From: Halanaerobiales bacterium
GTDB taxonomy: Bacteria; Bacillota; Halanaerobiia; Halanaerobiales; Halanaerobiaceae
Length of the DNA: 64,000 nucleotides
Reading direction: 5' to 3'
Assembly (NCBI GenBank): GCA_016278485.1
Contig: JADQBT010000003.1
Coordinates: 62,001 to 126,000 of the forward strand
Below are positions 25,128 through 32,748 of this stretch, piece after piece (within the stretch, counting starts at the first letter, position 1; every line of letters begins with the position of its first letter). The notes below the pieces were generated by a model. The model did no database searches and was not told where the DNA came from. It saw only the letters and a list, made by a program, of their open reading frames with translations. Position numbers and translations under genes: made by a program.

Positions 25128-26132
25128 ATGATTAAAACTAGATTTACAATGATCTTTACTTTATCTTTACTATTAATTTTTGTTGTCGGTGCCTTCACAA
25201 TTCATGCAGCTGACGAAAGAATGGCTGTTATCTTTCCAGGGTCTATTCAAGATGCTGACTATAATGCAACTGGCTATATAACCATGCAAGAAATTAAAGA
25301 AGAACTTGATATTGATGTTGCTTTTTCTGAAAAAGTTGCCGTACCAGATGCTGCTCGTGCACTTTCTGAATATGCTGAGTCAGGTTTTGGTATTATCTGG
25401 GCACATGGTGCTCAGTTTAATCAAGCTGTTTTGGAGGTTGCACCAGACTATCCTGAAGCAACATTTATTATTGAAGGTGATGCTAAACTTAAAGACGATT
25501 ATAGTAATGTAATTTTACTTGAGAGAAACTATTATCTTGGTTTCTACGTTCTTGGTGCTTTAGCTGCTAAAACAACAGAAACTAATCAGATTGGTTATGT
25601 TGGTGGGTTACAACTACCTTTCACCTATGCTGAAATTAATGCAATTGACCAGGCTTTAAATGAATATAATCCAGATGCTGAGTTCCATTATATATATGTC
25701 GGCGACTTTAACGATCCTCTTAAAACCCGACAAGCAGCTGAATCATTAATTTCTAAAGGTGTTGACTTTATTATTAGTGGAGTTAACCTTGGTAATTATG
25801 GTCTCTTTAAAGCAGTTCAAAATGCTGAACGTCAAGTATATGTTACTACAACTTATACAGACAAAAATCACTTAGCTCCAGAACACCATGTTACTTCAGA
25901 TCTATTCCGTTACAAAAGACCTGTATTTCAAGCAATTGAGTATATTCGTAATGGTACAACAAGTGCTTTCATTCCCATGGAATTTGGTGCTGATGCTGGG
26001 CGTTATTTGAAATTCCCATTAGATAATGTTTCAGAAGAAATAAATCAAGAAATAAAGGCAATTGCTGAAAAAGTAGCTTCTGGAGAAATTAAAGTTGAAA
26101 AGAAATTAGATGGACTTAATTTAGAGAATTAA
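25128..26132 (+). CDS. BMP/PnrA-family nucleoside-binding protein
   Basis: A 334-residue solute-binding protein of the basic-membrane-protein (BMP/PnrA) family, which bind purine or pyrimidine nucleosides. A signal peptide (1-28, ending TIHAA) is followed by AVIFPGSIQDADYNATGY, a typical BMP start, and the domain motif QIGYVGGLQLPF. There is no lipobox cysteine, so the protein would be free in a periplasm, consistent with an outer membrane. First gene of a four-gene ABC importer; AGGAGG precedes ATG 25128. Confidence 0.9.
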   Translation: MIKTRFTMIFTLSLLLIFVVGAFTIHAADERMAVIFPGSIQDADYNATGYITMQEIKEELDIDVAFSEKVAVPDAARALSEYAESGFGIIWAHGAQFNQAVLEVAPDYPEATFIIEGDAKLKDDYSNVILLERNYYLGFYVLGALAAKTTETNQIGYVGGLQLPFTYAEINAIDQALNEYNPDAEFHYIYVGDFNDPLKTRQAAESLISKGVDFIISGVNLGNYGLFKAVQNAERQVYVTTTYTDKNHLAPEHHVTSDLFRYKRPVFQAIEYIRNGTTSAFIPMEFGADAGRYLKFPLDNVSEEINQEIKAIAEKVASGEIKVEKKLDGLNLEN

Positions 26133-26149
26133 TTCTGATTTAAAAATAT

Positions 26150-26177
26150 ATTACTGCTCGAGCTATCGGGCAGTAAT
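26150..26177 (+). other. Intercistronic hairpin after the binding-protein gene
   Basis: An 11-bp stem (26150-26160 with 26167-26177, one G-U) lies 18 nt after the binding-protein stop, with little U-run. Such hairpins typically protect the highly expressed binding-protein mRNA 3' end while allowing reduced downstream expression. Confidence 0.6.
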
Positions 26178-26229
26178 CTTATTATGTTATATTATGAAAT
26201 TTTTATTATAAAGAAGAGAGTGAGTGCAT

Positions 26230-27765
26230 ATGGATAAAAATATTACTGTTCTAGAGACAAAAAACATCAGTAAATCATTTGGTAAAGTAAAAGCACTAAA
26301 AGATGTTAACTTCTCTCTATACCGTGGCGAAATACATGGACTACTAGGGGAAAATGGTGCTGGAAAATCTACCCTTATGAAAGTTCTCTATGGTTTGTAT
26401 AGCGCAGATCAAGGCGATATATTTATCAATGATAATAAAGTTAATATTTCTTCACCTCTTGATTCAATAAAACTTGGTATAGGTATGATACATCAAAGTT
26501 CAACACTTGTTCCAGAATTTACGGCTCTTGAAAATGTTATTTTAGGTATAGAAGGAAAGAAACTATCACTTGACTTATCTGGGGAAAGAATAAAAGTTAA
26601 AAAATTAGCCAATGAATTTGGTCTTGATTTCCCACTTGATGTGAAAGTAAAAAATCTTTCTGCTGGTATTAAACAAAAAGTTGAGATAATAAGAGCACTC
26701 TATCGTGGGGCAAAAATATTGATTCTTGATGAACCAACAACTTCGTTAGTAGAAAACGAATTTGATCAATTATTAAAATCAATTAAAGCCTTAGTTGCTG
26801 AAGGAGTTACCGTTGTTTTTATTACTCATAAAATAAGAGAAGTCCTGCAGGCCTGTGATCGGGCAAGTGTACTAAAAGATGGCGAAATGATGGGGACAGT
26901 TAGTACTACAAATACAACTAAAGAAGAATTAGTAGAATTTATGTTTCAAAATAAAGATATAGATGTTACAGATAGTGCTCTACCTGTTATTGAATTGCCA
27001 GAAGTAAAACTAAGTAAAGAACCAGTCTGTAGTGTGAAAAATATTAGTGTCAAAGCTCAAGACAAGGATGGCGTCAATTTACAAGATATCTCTTTTGATA
27101 TCTACAAAGGTGAAATTTTTGGCATTGCTGGCATTTCTGGTAATGGTCAGAAAGAAATTGCTGAAGCAATTATTAACCCTAGACGAATAAACCAGGGTGA
27201 TATTTTTATAAACGGTGAATCTATCGCAAAACTTAAAACAATAGAAGTCTTCGAAAAGGGCCTTTTTTATACCCCTGAAGATAGAAAAAAAGAAGCTATA
27301 CTTCCCAGTGGAACTATTACTGAAAATATGTTACTGGGCCATCACCGTGAAAAAAGATTCCAACATAATGGTATTTTAAACTGGAATAAAATAACTAAAG
27401 AAGCCCAGCAATCAATTAGAGAATTTCAAGTTAAAACTCCAGATGAAAAGACTCCAATTGGCGACTTATCTGGTGGAAATATTCAACGTGTTGTTATTGG
27501 CCGTGCCTTAATTAATGAATTAAATCTTCTTATAACCCATAACCCTACTTCAGGTCTTGATATGGGTTCCGTAGAGTTTGTTTTTAATAAATTAGTCGAG
27601 TTAAAAGAAAACAACTGCGGCGTTTTATATATTAATGAAGATCTTGATGAATTAATGTTAATTAGTGATAGAATAGGTGTTGTCCATGCTGGGAAGTTAG
27701 TCGCTATCTTTACACGTGAACAATATGATAAATATAAAATCGGTTCACTCATGATCGGAGGTTAG
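26230..27765 (+). CDS. Nucleoside ABC transporter ATP-binding protein (double ATPase)
   Basis: A 511-residue protein with two fused ABC domains, as in YufO/NupO and related sugar importers. Domain 1 has Walker A GLLGENGAGKST (about 36-47) and signature LSAGIKQ; domain 2 has the degenerate loop GIAGISGNGQKE (about 300-311) and LSGGNIQRVVIGRAL. The Walker B of domain 2 reads THNPTSGLD. The frame also has a GTG two codons earlier (26224); ATG 26230 is preferred for its spacing to AAGAGAG. It powers import with the two permeases that follow. Confidence 0.92.
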   Translation: MDKNITVLETKNISKSFGKVKALKDVNFSLYRGEIHGLLGENGAGKSTLMKVLYGLYSADQGDIFINDNKVNISSPLDSIKLGIGMIHQSSTLVPEFTALENVILGIEGKKLSLDLSGERIKVKKLANEFGLDFPLDVKVKNLSAGIKQKVEIIRALYRGAKILILDEPTTSLVENEFDQLLKSIKALVAEGVTVVFITHKIREVLQACDRASVLKDGEMMGTVSTTNTTKEELVEFMFQNKDIDVTDSALPVIELPEVKLSKEPVCSVKNISVKAQDKDGVNLQDISFDIYKGEIFGIAGISGNGQKEIAEAIINPRRINQGDIFINGESIAKLKTIEVFEKGLFYTPEDRKKEAILPSGTITENMLLGHHREKRFQHNGILNWNKITKEAQQSIREFQVKTPDEKTPIGDLSGGNIQRVVIGRALINELNLLITHNPTSGLDMGSVEFVFNKLVELKENNCGVLYINEDLDELMLISDRIGVVHAGKLVAIFTREQYDKYKIGSLMIGG

Positions 27766-27769
27766 TAAA

Positions 27770-28831
27770 GTGGTTGATAATACAAAAAAAATTCAAAACG
27801 ACACTCAAATGACCCGGTTTTGGCAATCTGCTAAACCATATTTACTGGCTGTCATTATTTCATTTAGTGTTTCCGGAATTCTGATCGGGATTCTCGGATA
27901 TAATGTACCCCGAGCTTTTCAAGCTCTATTATTAAAGTCATTTTCTTCTCAACGAGGTTTTATTCAAACATTGCAGAAATTTATTCCATTAACATTAGCA
28001 ACATATGCTTTTGCAATCCCATTTAGAATTAAGTTTTTTAATATTGGTGGATGGGGCCAAATGCTTTTTGGTGGATCTATGGTTGCTATTGTAGGTATAG
28101 CTCTTGCAAGTTTTAATCTGCCTGCTATAATTATGATTCCAATACTTTTGCTTGTAGCAATGGCTGCAGGTGCATTTCTTTCACTAATTGCAGGTGCTTT
28201 AAAGACCTATTATAATATTAATCCAATTATATCCACAATTATGCTTAATTTTGTTGCTTATTATTTTGTTAACTTTGTAGCTACTACTAATCCCTGGAAA
28301 GCAAGCCTTGGTCATCCTATGACATTAAAAATCCCTGAGAGTGGTCGGCTACCAGAATTACTACCTGGTCTGCATATGGGAATCCTTATTGTTTTATTGA
28401 TAATATTTATTATTCACTTTATGACAAATAAAATGGTCCTAGGTTATGAAATAAATGCAACAGGCATTAATCAACATGCTGCAAAAGTTTATGGTATTAA
28501 TATGGAAAGAACGTTAATGCTTACTTTCCTGATGGGTGGTGCAATGGCTGGTCTTGGTGGTGGTATTGAAGTTATGGGAGTTCACCATAGATTAATTGAA
28601 GGATTTGCTCTAACTAGTGGCGCTCAATATGGAATTTTTGGGATTCTTACTGCACTTATATGTAAGGGTAATCCGCTTGGTGTTCCTGTATCTGCATTAT
28701 TTATTTCCGCTTTATTGGTAGGTGCTGACGCTATGCAAAGAACAGCTCAGGTTCCTGTAGAAATTGTATTTGTTACTCAAGCACTGGTCGTATTACTAAT
28801 TGTAGTTTTTAGAAGCACTGGTAATAAATAA
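27770..28831 (+). CDS. Nucleoside ABC transporter permease (YufP/NupP-like)
   Basis: A 353-residue BPD_transp_2-family membrane protein with about 9-10 helices. The conserved coupling motif region is GYEINATGINQHAAKVYGIN (about 225-244), followed by TLMLTFLMGGAMAGLGGGIEVMG. GTG start at 27770, nine nt after GGAGG, 4 nt after the ATPase stop. It pairs with the next permease as a heterodimer. Substrate is inferred from the BMP-type binding protein. Confidence 0.9.
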   Translation: MVDNTKKIQNDTQMTRFWQSAKPYLLAVIISFSVSGILIGILGYNVPRAFQALLLKSFSSQRGFIQTLQKFIPLTLATYAFAIPFRIKFFNIGGWGQMLFGGSMVAIVGIALASFNLPAIIMIPILLLVAMAAGAFLSLIAGALKTYYNINPIISTIMLNFVAYYFVNFVATTNPWKASLGHPMTLKIPESGRLPELLPGLHMGILIVLLIIFIIHFMTNKMVLGYEINATGINQHAAKVYGINMERTLMLTFLMGGAMAGLGGGIEVMGVHHRLIEGFALTSGAQYGIFGILTALICKGNPLGVPVSALFISALLVGADAMQRTAQVPVEIVFVTQALVVLLIVVFRSTGNK

Positions 28832-28853
28832 TCAATAGAAAGGATGTGTACTC

Positions 28854-29768
28854 ATGGGACAATTAACTGAATTAATTAGCCAGATTATAACTTATACCGC
28901 AATTTATGCTTTAACTAGTATTGGTATTGTCATAGGTGGCAGAACTGGTATTTTTAATATATCTGGTGAAGGTATTATGTTAACTGCTGCATCAGCAGGT
29001 TTTATAAGTGCCTATACTACTGGTAGTTGGTTTATCGGTTTTCTAGTTGGAGCAATAGTCGGAGGGCTTTTCGGCCTAATACTAATTGCTTTGCATGAAA
29101 CACTTGAAATAAATCAATTTATTTTGGGAATCACACTGGTTATCCTAGGAACTGGTATCTCTGATTTACTTTATAAGATTATTATTGGTGTACAATTATT
29201 TGCACCAGAAGCTCCACCTGTACCACAAATTTCTATTCCATTATTGAGTCAAATTCCAATAATTGGAACACTATTCAACCAAAATGTCATTGTCTATTTC
29301 ACTTATCTTATTACTGCTGCAGCCTATTATTTCTTTTATCATACACGTCTAGGTCTTGAGACAAGGGCTATCGGAGAAGATCCTCAATCAGCAGACGTAG
29401 TCGGTATTAATGTTAAAAAAAGAAGATATATTGCTACAATTGTTGGGGGAATGTTAATGGGCATGGCTGGCACATATTTGCCAATGATTATTACCGGAAC
29501 CTATACAACAAATATAGCAAATGGTCGTGGTTTTATGGCGATTGGTATTGCCATTTTTGCAAGTTGGCGTCCAGAAAGAGCCTTTTTAGGTGCATTTATC
29601 TTTGCTACTATTGAAATACTTGCTTTCCAACAACAATTAAGTGGTTCTGATTTTCCCTATCAGTTTCTCTTAATGATACCCTTTATTTCTGTATTAATTA
29701 TCATGTGGTTGTTTAGAAAGAAAGTAGAATTTCCTGCCTCACTTGGTCAAGCTTATAGTAGAGAATAA
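28854..29768 (+). CDS. Nucleoside ABC transporter permease (YufQ/NupQ-like)
   Basis: A 304-residue BPD_transp_2-family membrane protein. It carries GGRTGIFNISGEGIMLTAASAGF (about 23-45) and the coupling segment LETRAIGEDPQSADVVGINV (about 167-186), both typical of the second permease of BMP-type nucleoside importers. AAAGGA precedes ATG 28854, 22 nt after the first permease. A terminator at 29801-29840 closes the operon. Confidence 0.9.
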   Translation: MGQLTELISQIITYTAIYALTSIGIVIGGRTGIFNISGEGIMLTAASAGFISAYTTGSWFIGFLVGAIVGGLFGLILIALHETLEINQFILGITLVILGTGISDLLYKIIIGVQLFAPEAPPVPQISIPLLSQIPIIGTLFNQNVIVYFTYLITAAAYYFFYHTRLGLETRAIGEDPQSADVVGINVKKRRYIATIVGGMLMGMAGTYLPMIITGTYTTNIANGRGFMAIGIAIFASWRPERAFLGAFIFATIEILAFQQQLSGSDFPYQFLLMIPFISVLIIMWLFRKKVEFPASLGQAYSRE

Positions 29769-29800
29769 GAAGTTATTAGCATAATTTTATGATTTCCCTC

Positions 29801-29840
29801 AAATAGCCAGTTAATTACCTGGCTATTTTTTGTGGTTTTT
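29801..29840 (+). terminator. Terminator of the nucleoside importer operon
   Basis: A 10-bp stem (29801-29810 with 29819-29828) followed by two U-rich runs. Confidence 0.9.
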
Positions 29841-29842
29841 TG

Positions 29843-29871
29843 TTGTAACTTTATACAGTGAATGTTATAAT
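29843..29871 (+). promoter_or_regulatory. bioY promoter with BirA-like operator
   Basis: TTGTAA (29843-29848) and TATAAT (29866-29871) are 17 nt apart. The same stretch forms TTGTAAC-N14-GTTATAA (29843-29849 and 29864-29870), resembling the Firmicute BirA box (TTGTnAAC-type half-sites separated by about 14-16 nt). A biotin-bound BirA would therefore cover the whole core promoter. Confidence 0.65.
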
Positions 29872-29913
29872 CTATTGTGTATCTTTACATCATAATAAAG
29901 GAGTTCTCTAATC

Positions 29914-30420
29914 ATGCAGACTAAAAATTTAATTCTTACAGCACTCTTTGCCTCACTAACTGCAGTCGGTGCTTTTCTCTTTTTACCTTTACCCTTTAGT
30001 CCAGTCCCCATTACCCTGCAGTTGCTTTTTACCTTTTTAGCAGGAGGAATATTAGGCAGCAAATACGGTTCTTTAAGTCAGATTATTTATATCTTGTTAG
30101 GAGCGGCTGGCTTACCTGTCTTTGCCGGTGGTAGAGCAGGTCTTTCGGTGTTAGTTGGTCCAACAGCTGGATTTATTTACGGATTTGTAATAGCTGCCTG
30201 GATTGCAGGTAAAATGAAAGGTAATTTCTTCAACAGAATGATCTATTTATTAACCGGACTAATAATTGTATATATCTTGGGAACTGGTAGTTTAATGATC
30301 ACAACAGGAATGGGTTTTACTAAAGCATTAACTGTAGGAACTTTACCTTTTCTAATAGGTGACTTATTTAAAGTTTTTGCGGCAGTCTATTTAATACCAA
30401 TTTTAAAAAAACACGTTTAA
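29914..30420 (+). CDS. bioY: Biotin transporter BioY (ECF S component)
   Basis: A 168-residue membrane protein with six helices. The family motifs PFSPVPITLQLLFTFLAGGILG (about 28-49) and GGRAGLSVLVGPTAGFIYGF (about 70-89) are clear. It binds and imports biotin with the ECF energising module encoded elsewhere. AAGGAG precedes ATG 29914. The BirA-like promoter supports the substrate. Imported biotin is needed by the carrier subunit of the Na+-pumping decarboxylase at 15828-16244. Confidence 0.95.
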   Translation: MQTKNLILTALFASLTAVGAFLFLPLPFSPVPITLQLLFTFLAGGILGSKYGSLSQIIYILLGAAGLPVFAGGRAGLSVLVGPTAGFIYGFVIAAWIAGKMKGNFFNRMIYLLTGLIIVYILGTGSLMITTGMGFTKALTVGTLPFLIGDLFKVFAAVYLIPILKKHV

Positions 30421-30422
30421 TA

Positions 30423-30462
30423 CTAAAAGACCTTAGTTTTATTCTCAACTAAGGTCTTTTAG
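30423..30462. terminator. Bidirectional terminator between bioY and the DUF1540 gene
   Basis: A perfect 16-bp stem (30423-30438 with 30447-30462) with A/T-rich flanks serves two convergent genes. Confidence 0.85.
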
Positions 30463-30464
30463 AT

Positions 30465-30710
30465 CTAATAACCCGGCAGATAACTAGGAGCCGCATCTGA
30501 TGAATTAGCTTTTACAAAAGTTTTACAACAAGTTTCTATACTATTATTAGTTGGGGTTTTTAAAGAGCTGGTAATGGTCCCCGTATCATATCTAGATGGA
30601 TTCGCCCCTCCAACATGATTACTAGTAACAACAATTTGCTCTGCATGACATTCATTTCCTTCTGCCCAATAGTGACAATTATTTACTGAACATTTAACTT
30701 CTAAATGCAT
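30465..30710 (-). CDS. DUF1540 cysteine-rich protein
   Basis: An 81-residue protein beginning VKCSVNNCHYWAEGNECHAEQIVV, the DUF1540 signature, with four Cys in the first 22 residues and a later TCCKTF pair, probably binding a metal. AAAGGGGG precedes ATG 30710. Function of the family is not established; members often occur in anaerobic and spore-forming Firmicutes. It is convergent with bioY and divergent from the yteA-like gene. Confidence 0.85.
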   Translation of the reverse strand: MHLEVKCSVNNCHYWAEGNECHAEQIVVTSNHVGGANPSRYDTGTITSSLKTPTNNSIETCCKTFVKANSSDAAPSYLPGY

Positions 30711-30842
30711 ATTTGCCCCCTTTTAACTAATTATATCTATATTATTTTCATTAATAAGCAAAATAAAACATCCAATTTGTGACAAGTAATATTTATCTTA
30801 GTGGTTATAATAATAGAAACATATAAAGGGGGTGAATTTTGA

Positions 30843-31289
30843 TTGGATAGAAGGTTACTGGATAAATATCATAATATATTAATTGAAGAAAAAAGAGGAC
30901 TTATGCATAATTTAAAAAGATTTACTGATGATAATCATTTAAGCCAAAAAGAATCAACCGGTGAATTGTCAAGTTATGATAACCATCCCGCTGATACCGC
31001 ATCTGCTACTTTCTCTAGAGAACTTGATGAAGGCCTTAAAGATTCAACTATCTTACAACTAAAGGAAGTTGAAAATGCACTTCAGAATATCGAAAATGGG
31101 TCTTATGGAGAATGTAAAGTCTGTGGGGAAGATATAAGTGAAGAAAGATTAGAAGCACTTCCTGCAGCAAGCTTATGTGAAGATTGCAAACTTGGCGAGG
31201 AAGAAAAAATGAAGGGTATGGAAATTAGACCAATTGAACAAGATTATTTAACCCCGCCTTATATGGGAATAAGGAAGATGATGGTATAA
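30843..31289 (+). CDS. yteA: TraR/DksA-type zinc-finger protein, YteA-like (C terminus frameshifted)
   Basis: A 148-residue protein with an N-terminal helical region, an HPADTASATFSRELDEGL segment (about 49-66) typical of YteA, and a four-Cys zinc finger CKVC...CEDC (about 97-118). TTG start 30843 lies eight nt after GGGGGTG; an in-frame stop just upstream fixes it. Family members carry a further C-terminal tail. That tail is present here but in another frame after about residue 142 (see the next entry). Role: likely stress or sporulation-linked RNA polymerase-binding or zinc protein; unknown in detail. Confidence 0.8.
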   Translation: MDRRLLDKYHNILIEEKRGLMHNLKRFTDDNHLSQKESTGELSSYDNHPADTASATFSRELDEGLKDSTILQLKEVENALQNIENGSYGECKVCGEDISEERLEALPAASLCEDCKLGEEEKMKGMEIRPIEQDYLTPPYMGIRKMMV

Positions 31290-31366
31290 CTGACTATGGC
31301 CGGGAAAATGCTTGGGAAGACGTAGAAAGATATGGAACTTCTTCTAATGAAGAAGAAGACTACTAA
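31269..31366 (+). pseudogene. Out-of-frame C-terminal tail of the yteA-like gene
   Basis: In the frame shifted by one base, about 31274-31366 encodes an acidic tail including DYGRENAWEDVERYGTS before TAA at 31364-31366. This ENAWEDVxRYGTS pattern is the expected end of YteA-family proteins. Restoring one base near 31271-31275 (within GGAATAAGGAAG) would join it to the main frame. It is either a true mutation or a sequencing error. Confidence 0.7.
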
Positions 31367-31370
31367 AATG

Positions 31371-31418
31371 AAAAAGCCCTGACTTATTGATATATTTCTT
31401 TATCAATAAGTCAGGGCT
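31371..31418. terminator. Bidirectional terminator, yteA and second xdh operon
   Basis: A perfect 17-bp stem (31375-31391 with 31402-31418). The minus strand shows a U-run, so it mainly ends the second xdh operon. Confidence 0.88.
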
Positions 31419-31422
31419 AAAT

Positions 31423-31878
31423 CTATTTTACTAACTTTTTAATAGCTCGATAAATTGCTTCATAACCTGTGCATCTACAAAGATGTCCTCCCAAGGCCTC
31501 TTTAATATCTTCGTCTGTTGGCTCACTAGTCCTATTAAGAAGTGCCTGAACTGCCATCACAAAGCCTGGAGTACAATACCCGCATTGGACAGCATCCTCT
31601 GCTATAAAAGCCTCCTGAATAGGATTAGTCCCATCTGGGTTACTTAACCCTTCAATAGTGGTTACTTCACTTTTATCAGCTTCGACAGCAAGTACCAGAC
31701 AACTACGTACTGGTTCACCATCAAACAGCACTGTACAAGCACCACATTCTCCATTACCACAACCTTCTTTGGAACCAGTTAGATTAAGCTTTTCTCTAAG
31801 CATTTCTAATAAACTCATATAAGGAGGAACTGTCAGTGTATATTCTTTACTGTTAACTGTAATATTGATTTCTTGCAT
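31423..31878 (-). CDS. xdhC: Xanthine-dehydrogenase-family 2Fe-2S subunit (second copy)
   Basis: A 151-residue iron-sulfur subunit with CGNGECGACTVLFDG (about 41-55) and its closing Cys in VRSCL for the first cluster, and VQCGYCTPGF (about 98-107) plus LCRCTGY (about 133-139) for the second. It is clearly homologous to the 8109-8585 gene but diverged, so the two enzyme sets are old paralogues rather than a recent duplication. Last gene of its operon; gene order here is Mo-FAD-FeS, different from the first set (FAD-FeS-Mo). Confidence 0.95.
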   Translation of the reverse strand: MQEINITVNSKEYTLTVPPYMSLLEMLREKLNLTGSKEGCGNGECGACTVLFDGEPVRSCLVLAVEADKSEVTTIEGLSNPDGTNPIQEAFIAEDAVQCGYCTPGFVMAVQALLNRTSEPTDEDIKEALGGHLCRCTGYEAIYRAIKKLVK

Positions 31879-32748
31879 TTACTCACCCTCCTCTAATAAA
31901 CCAAGTTCTAGCAATGCTTGTTCTGTCAAATTACCAACCATTGCTTTCTTATAGGCGGGTTTAGCCCGAAGGCTAGATGAGCGTGGTGCGATACTATCAC
32001 TCAATTTTTCTTTAACTGAAACCAATAATTCATTAGTTATTTTTACCCCACTCAGCATTGTTTCAACTTCTTTGTTACGAAACGGTATTCTTGCCACAGC
32101 TCCCATTGCAATTTTCACTTCTCTTTTTTCAATATTTGCTGGATCTAAAGCAAGAACAGATACCCCTACGATTGCTAAATCCATCCCTTTCACACGACTT
32201 AAACGATGATAGCGACTTACCATTTTTTCATAATAAGGTAACCTAATGGCAGCTAATACTTCATTATCTTTTAAATCAACTTGATAAACATCCTGCCAAA
32301 ATTCATGAATAGGAATCACCCGGGTTCCATCTGGACCAATTACTTCTGCCTCTGCTGCCAGGACAAAAAGTGGTGTGCCAAATTCAGCACCTGGGGATGC
32401 ATGGACTATATTACCACCAATAGTCGCTCTATTCCTGATTTCCAGACAACCAAACGATTTCGCTGCATCATACAAAGCAGTATATTTTTCTCTAATAATT
32501 TTACTAGCCTGTATTTCACGAATAGTTGTTAACGCACCCATTCTAAGATAACCATCTTTTGTTTCTATCCCTCTAAAATTGTCTAATTTTTTTATATCAA
32601 TCAACATTTTATGGGGAGTAGTCTTTTCTCTTAATTTAAGCAAAAGATCAGTTCCTCCTGCCAAAATTTGTGCTTCGTTATTCTCATTTGTTAATTCAAA
32701 TAGCTCAGCCAACGTCTTAGGCGCATAATAATCAAATTTTTTAAACAA
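31879..32748 (-). CDS. xdhB: Xanthine-dehydrogenase-family FAD-binding subunit (second copy)
   Basis: A 289-residue FAD subunit with QILAGGTDLLLKLREK (about 31-46) and NRATIGGNIVHASPGAEFGT (about 104-123). It accepts electrons from the 2Fe-2S subunit. Its start overlaps the Mo-subunit gene by 8 nt, and its stop abuts the FeS gene. Confidence 0.93.
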   Translation of the reverse strand: MFKKFDYYAPKTLAELFELTNENNEAQILAGGTDLLLKLREKTTPHKMLIDIKKLDNFRGIETKDGYLRMGALTTIREIQASKIIREKYTALYDAAKSFGCLEIRNRATIGGNIVHASPGAEFGTPLFVLAAEAEVIGPDGTRVIPIHEFWQDVYQVDLKDNEVLAAIRLPYYEKMVSRYHRLSRVKGMDLAIVGVSVLALDPANIEKREVKIAMGAVARIPFRNKEVETMLSGVKITNELLVSVKEKLSDSIAPRSSSLRAKPAYKKAMVGNLTEQALLELGLLEEGE

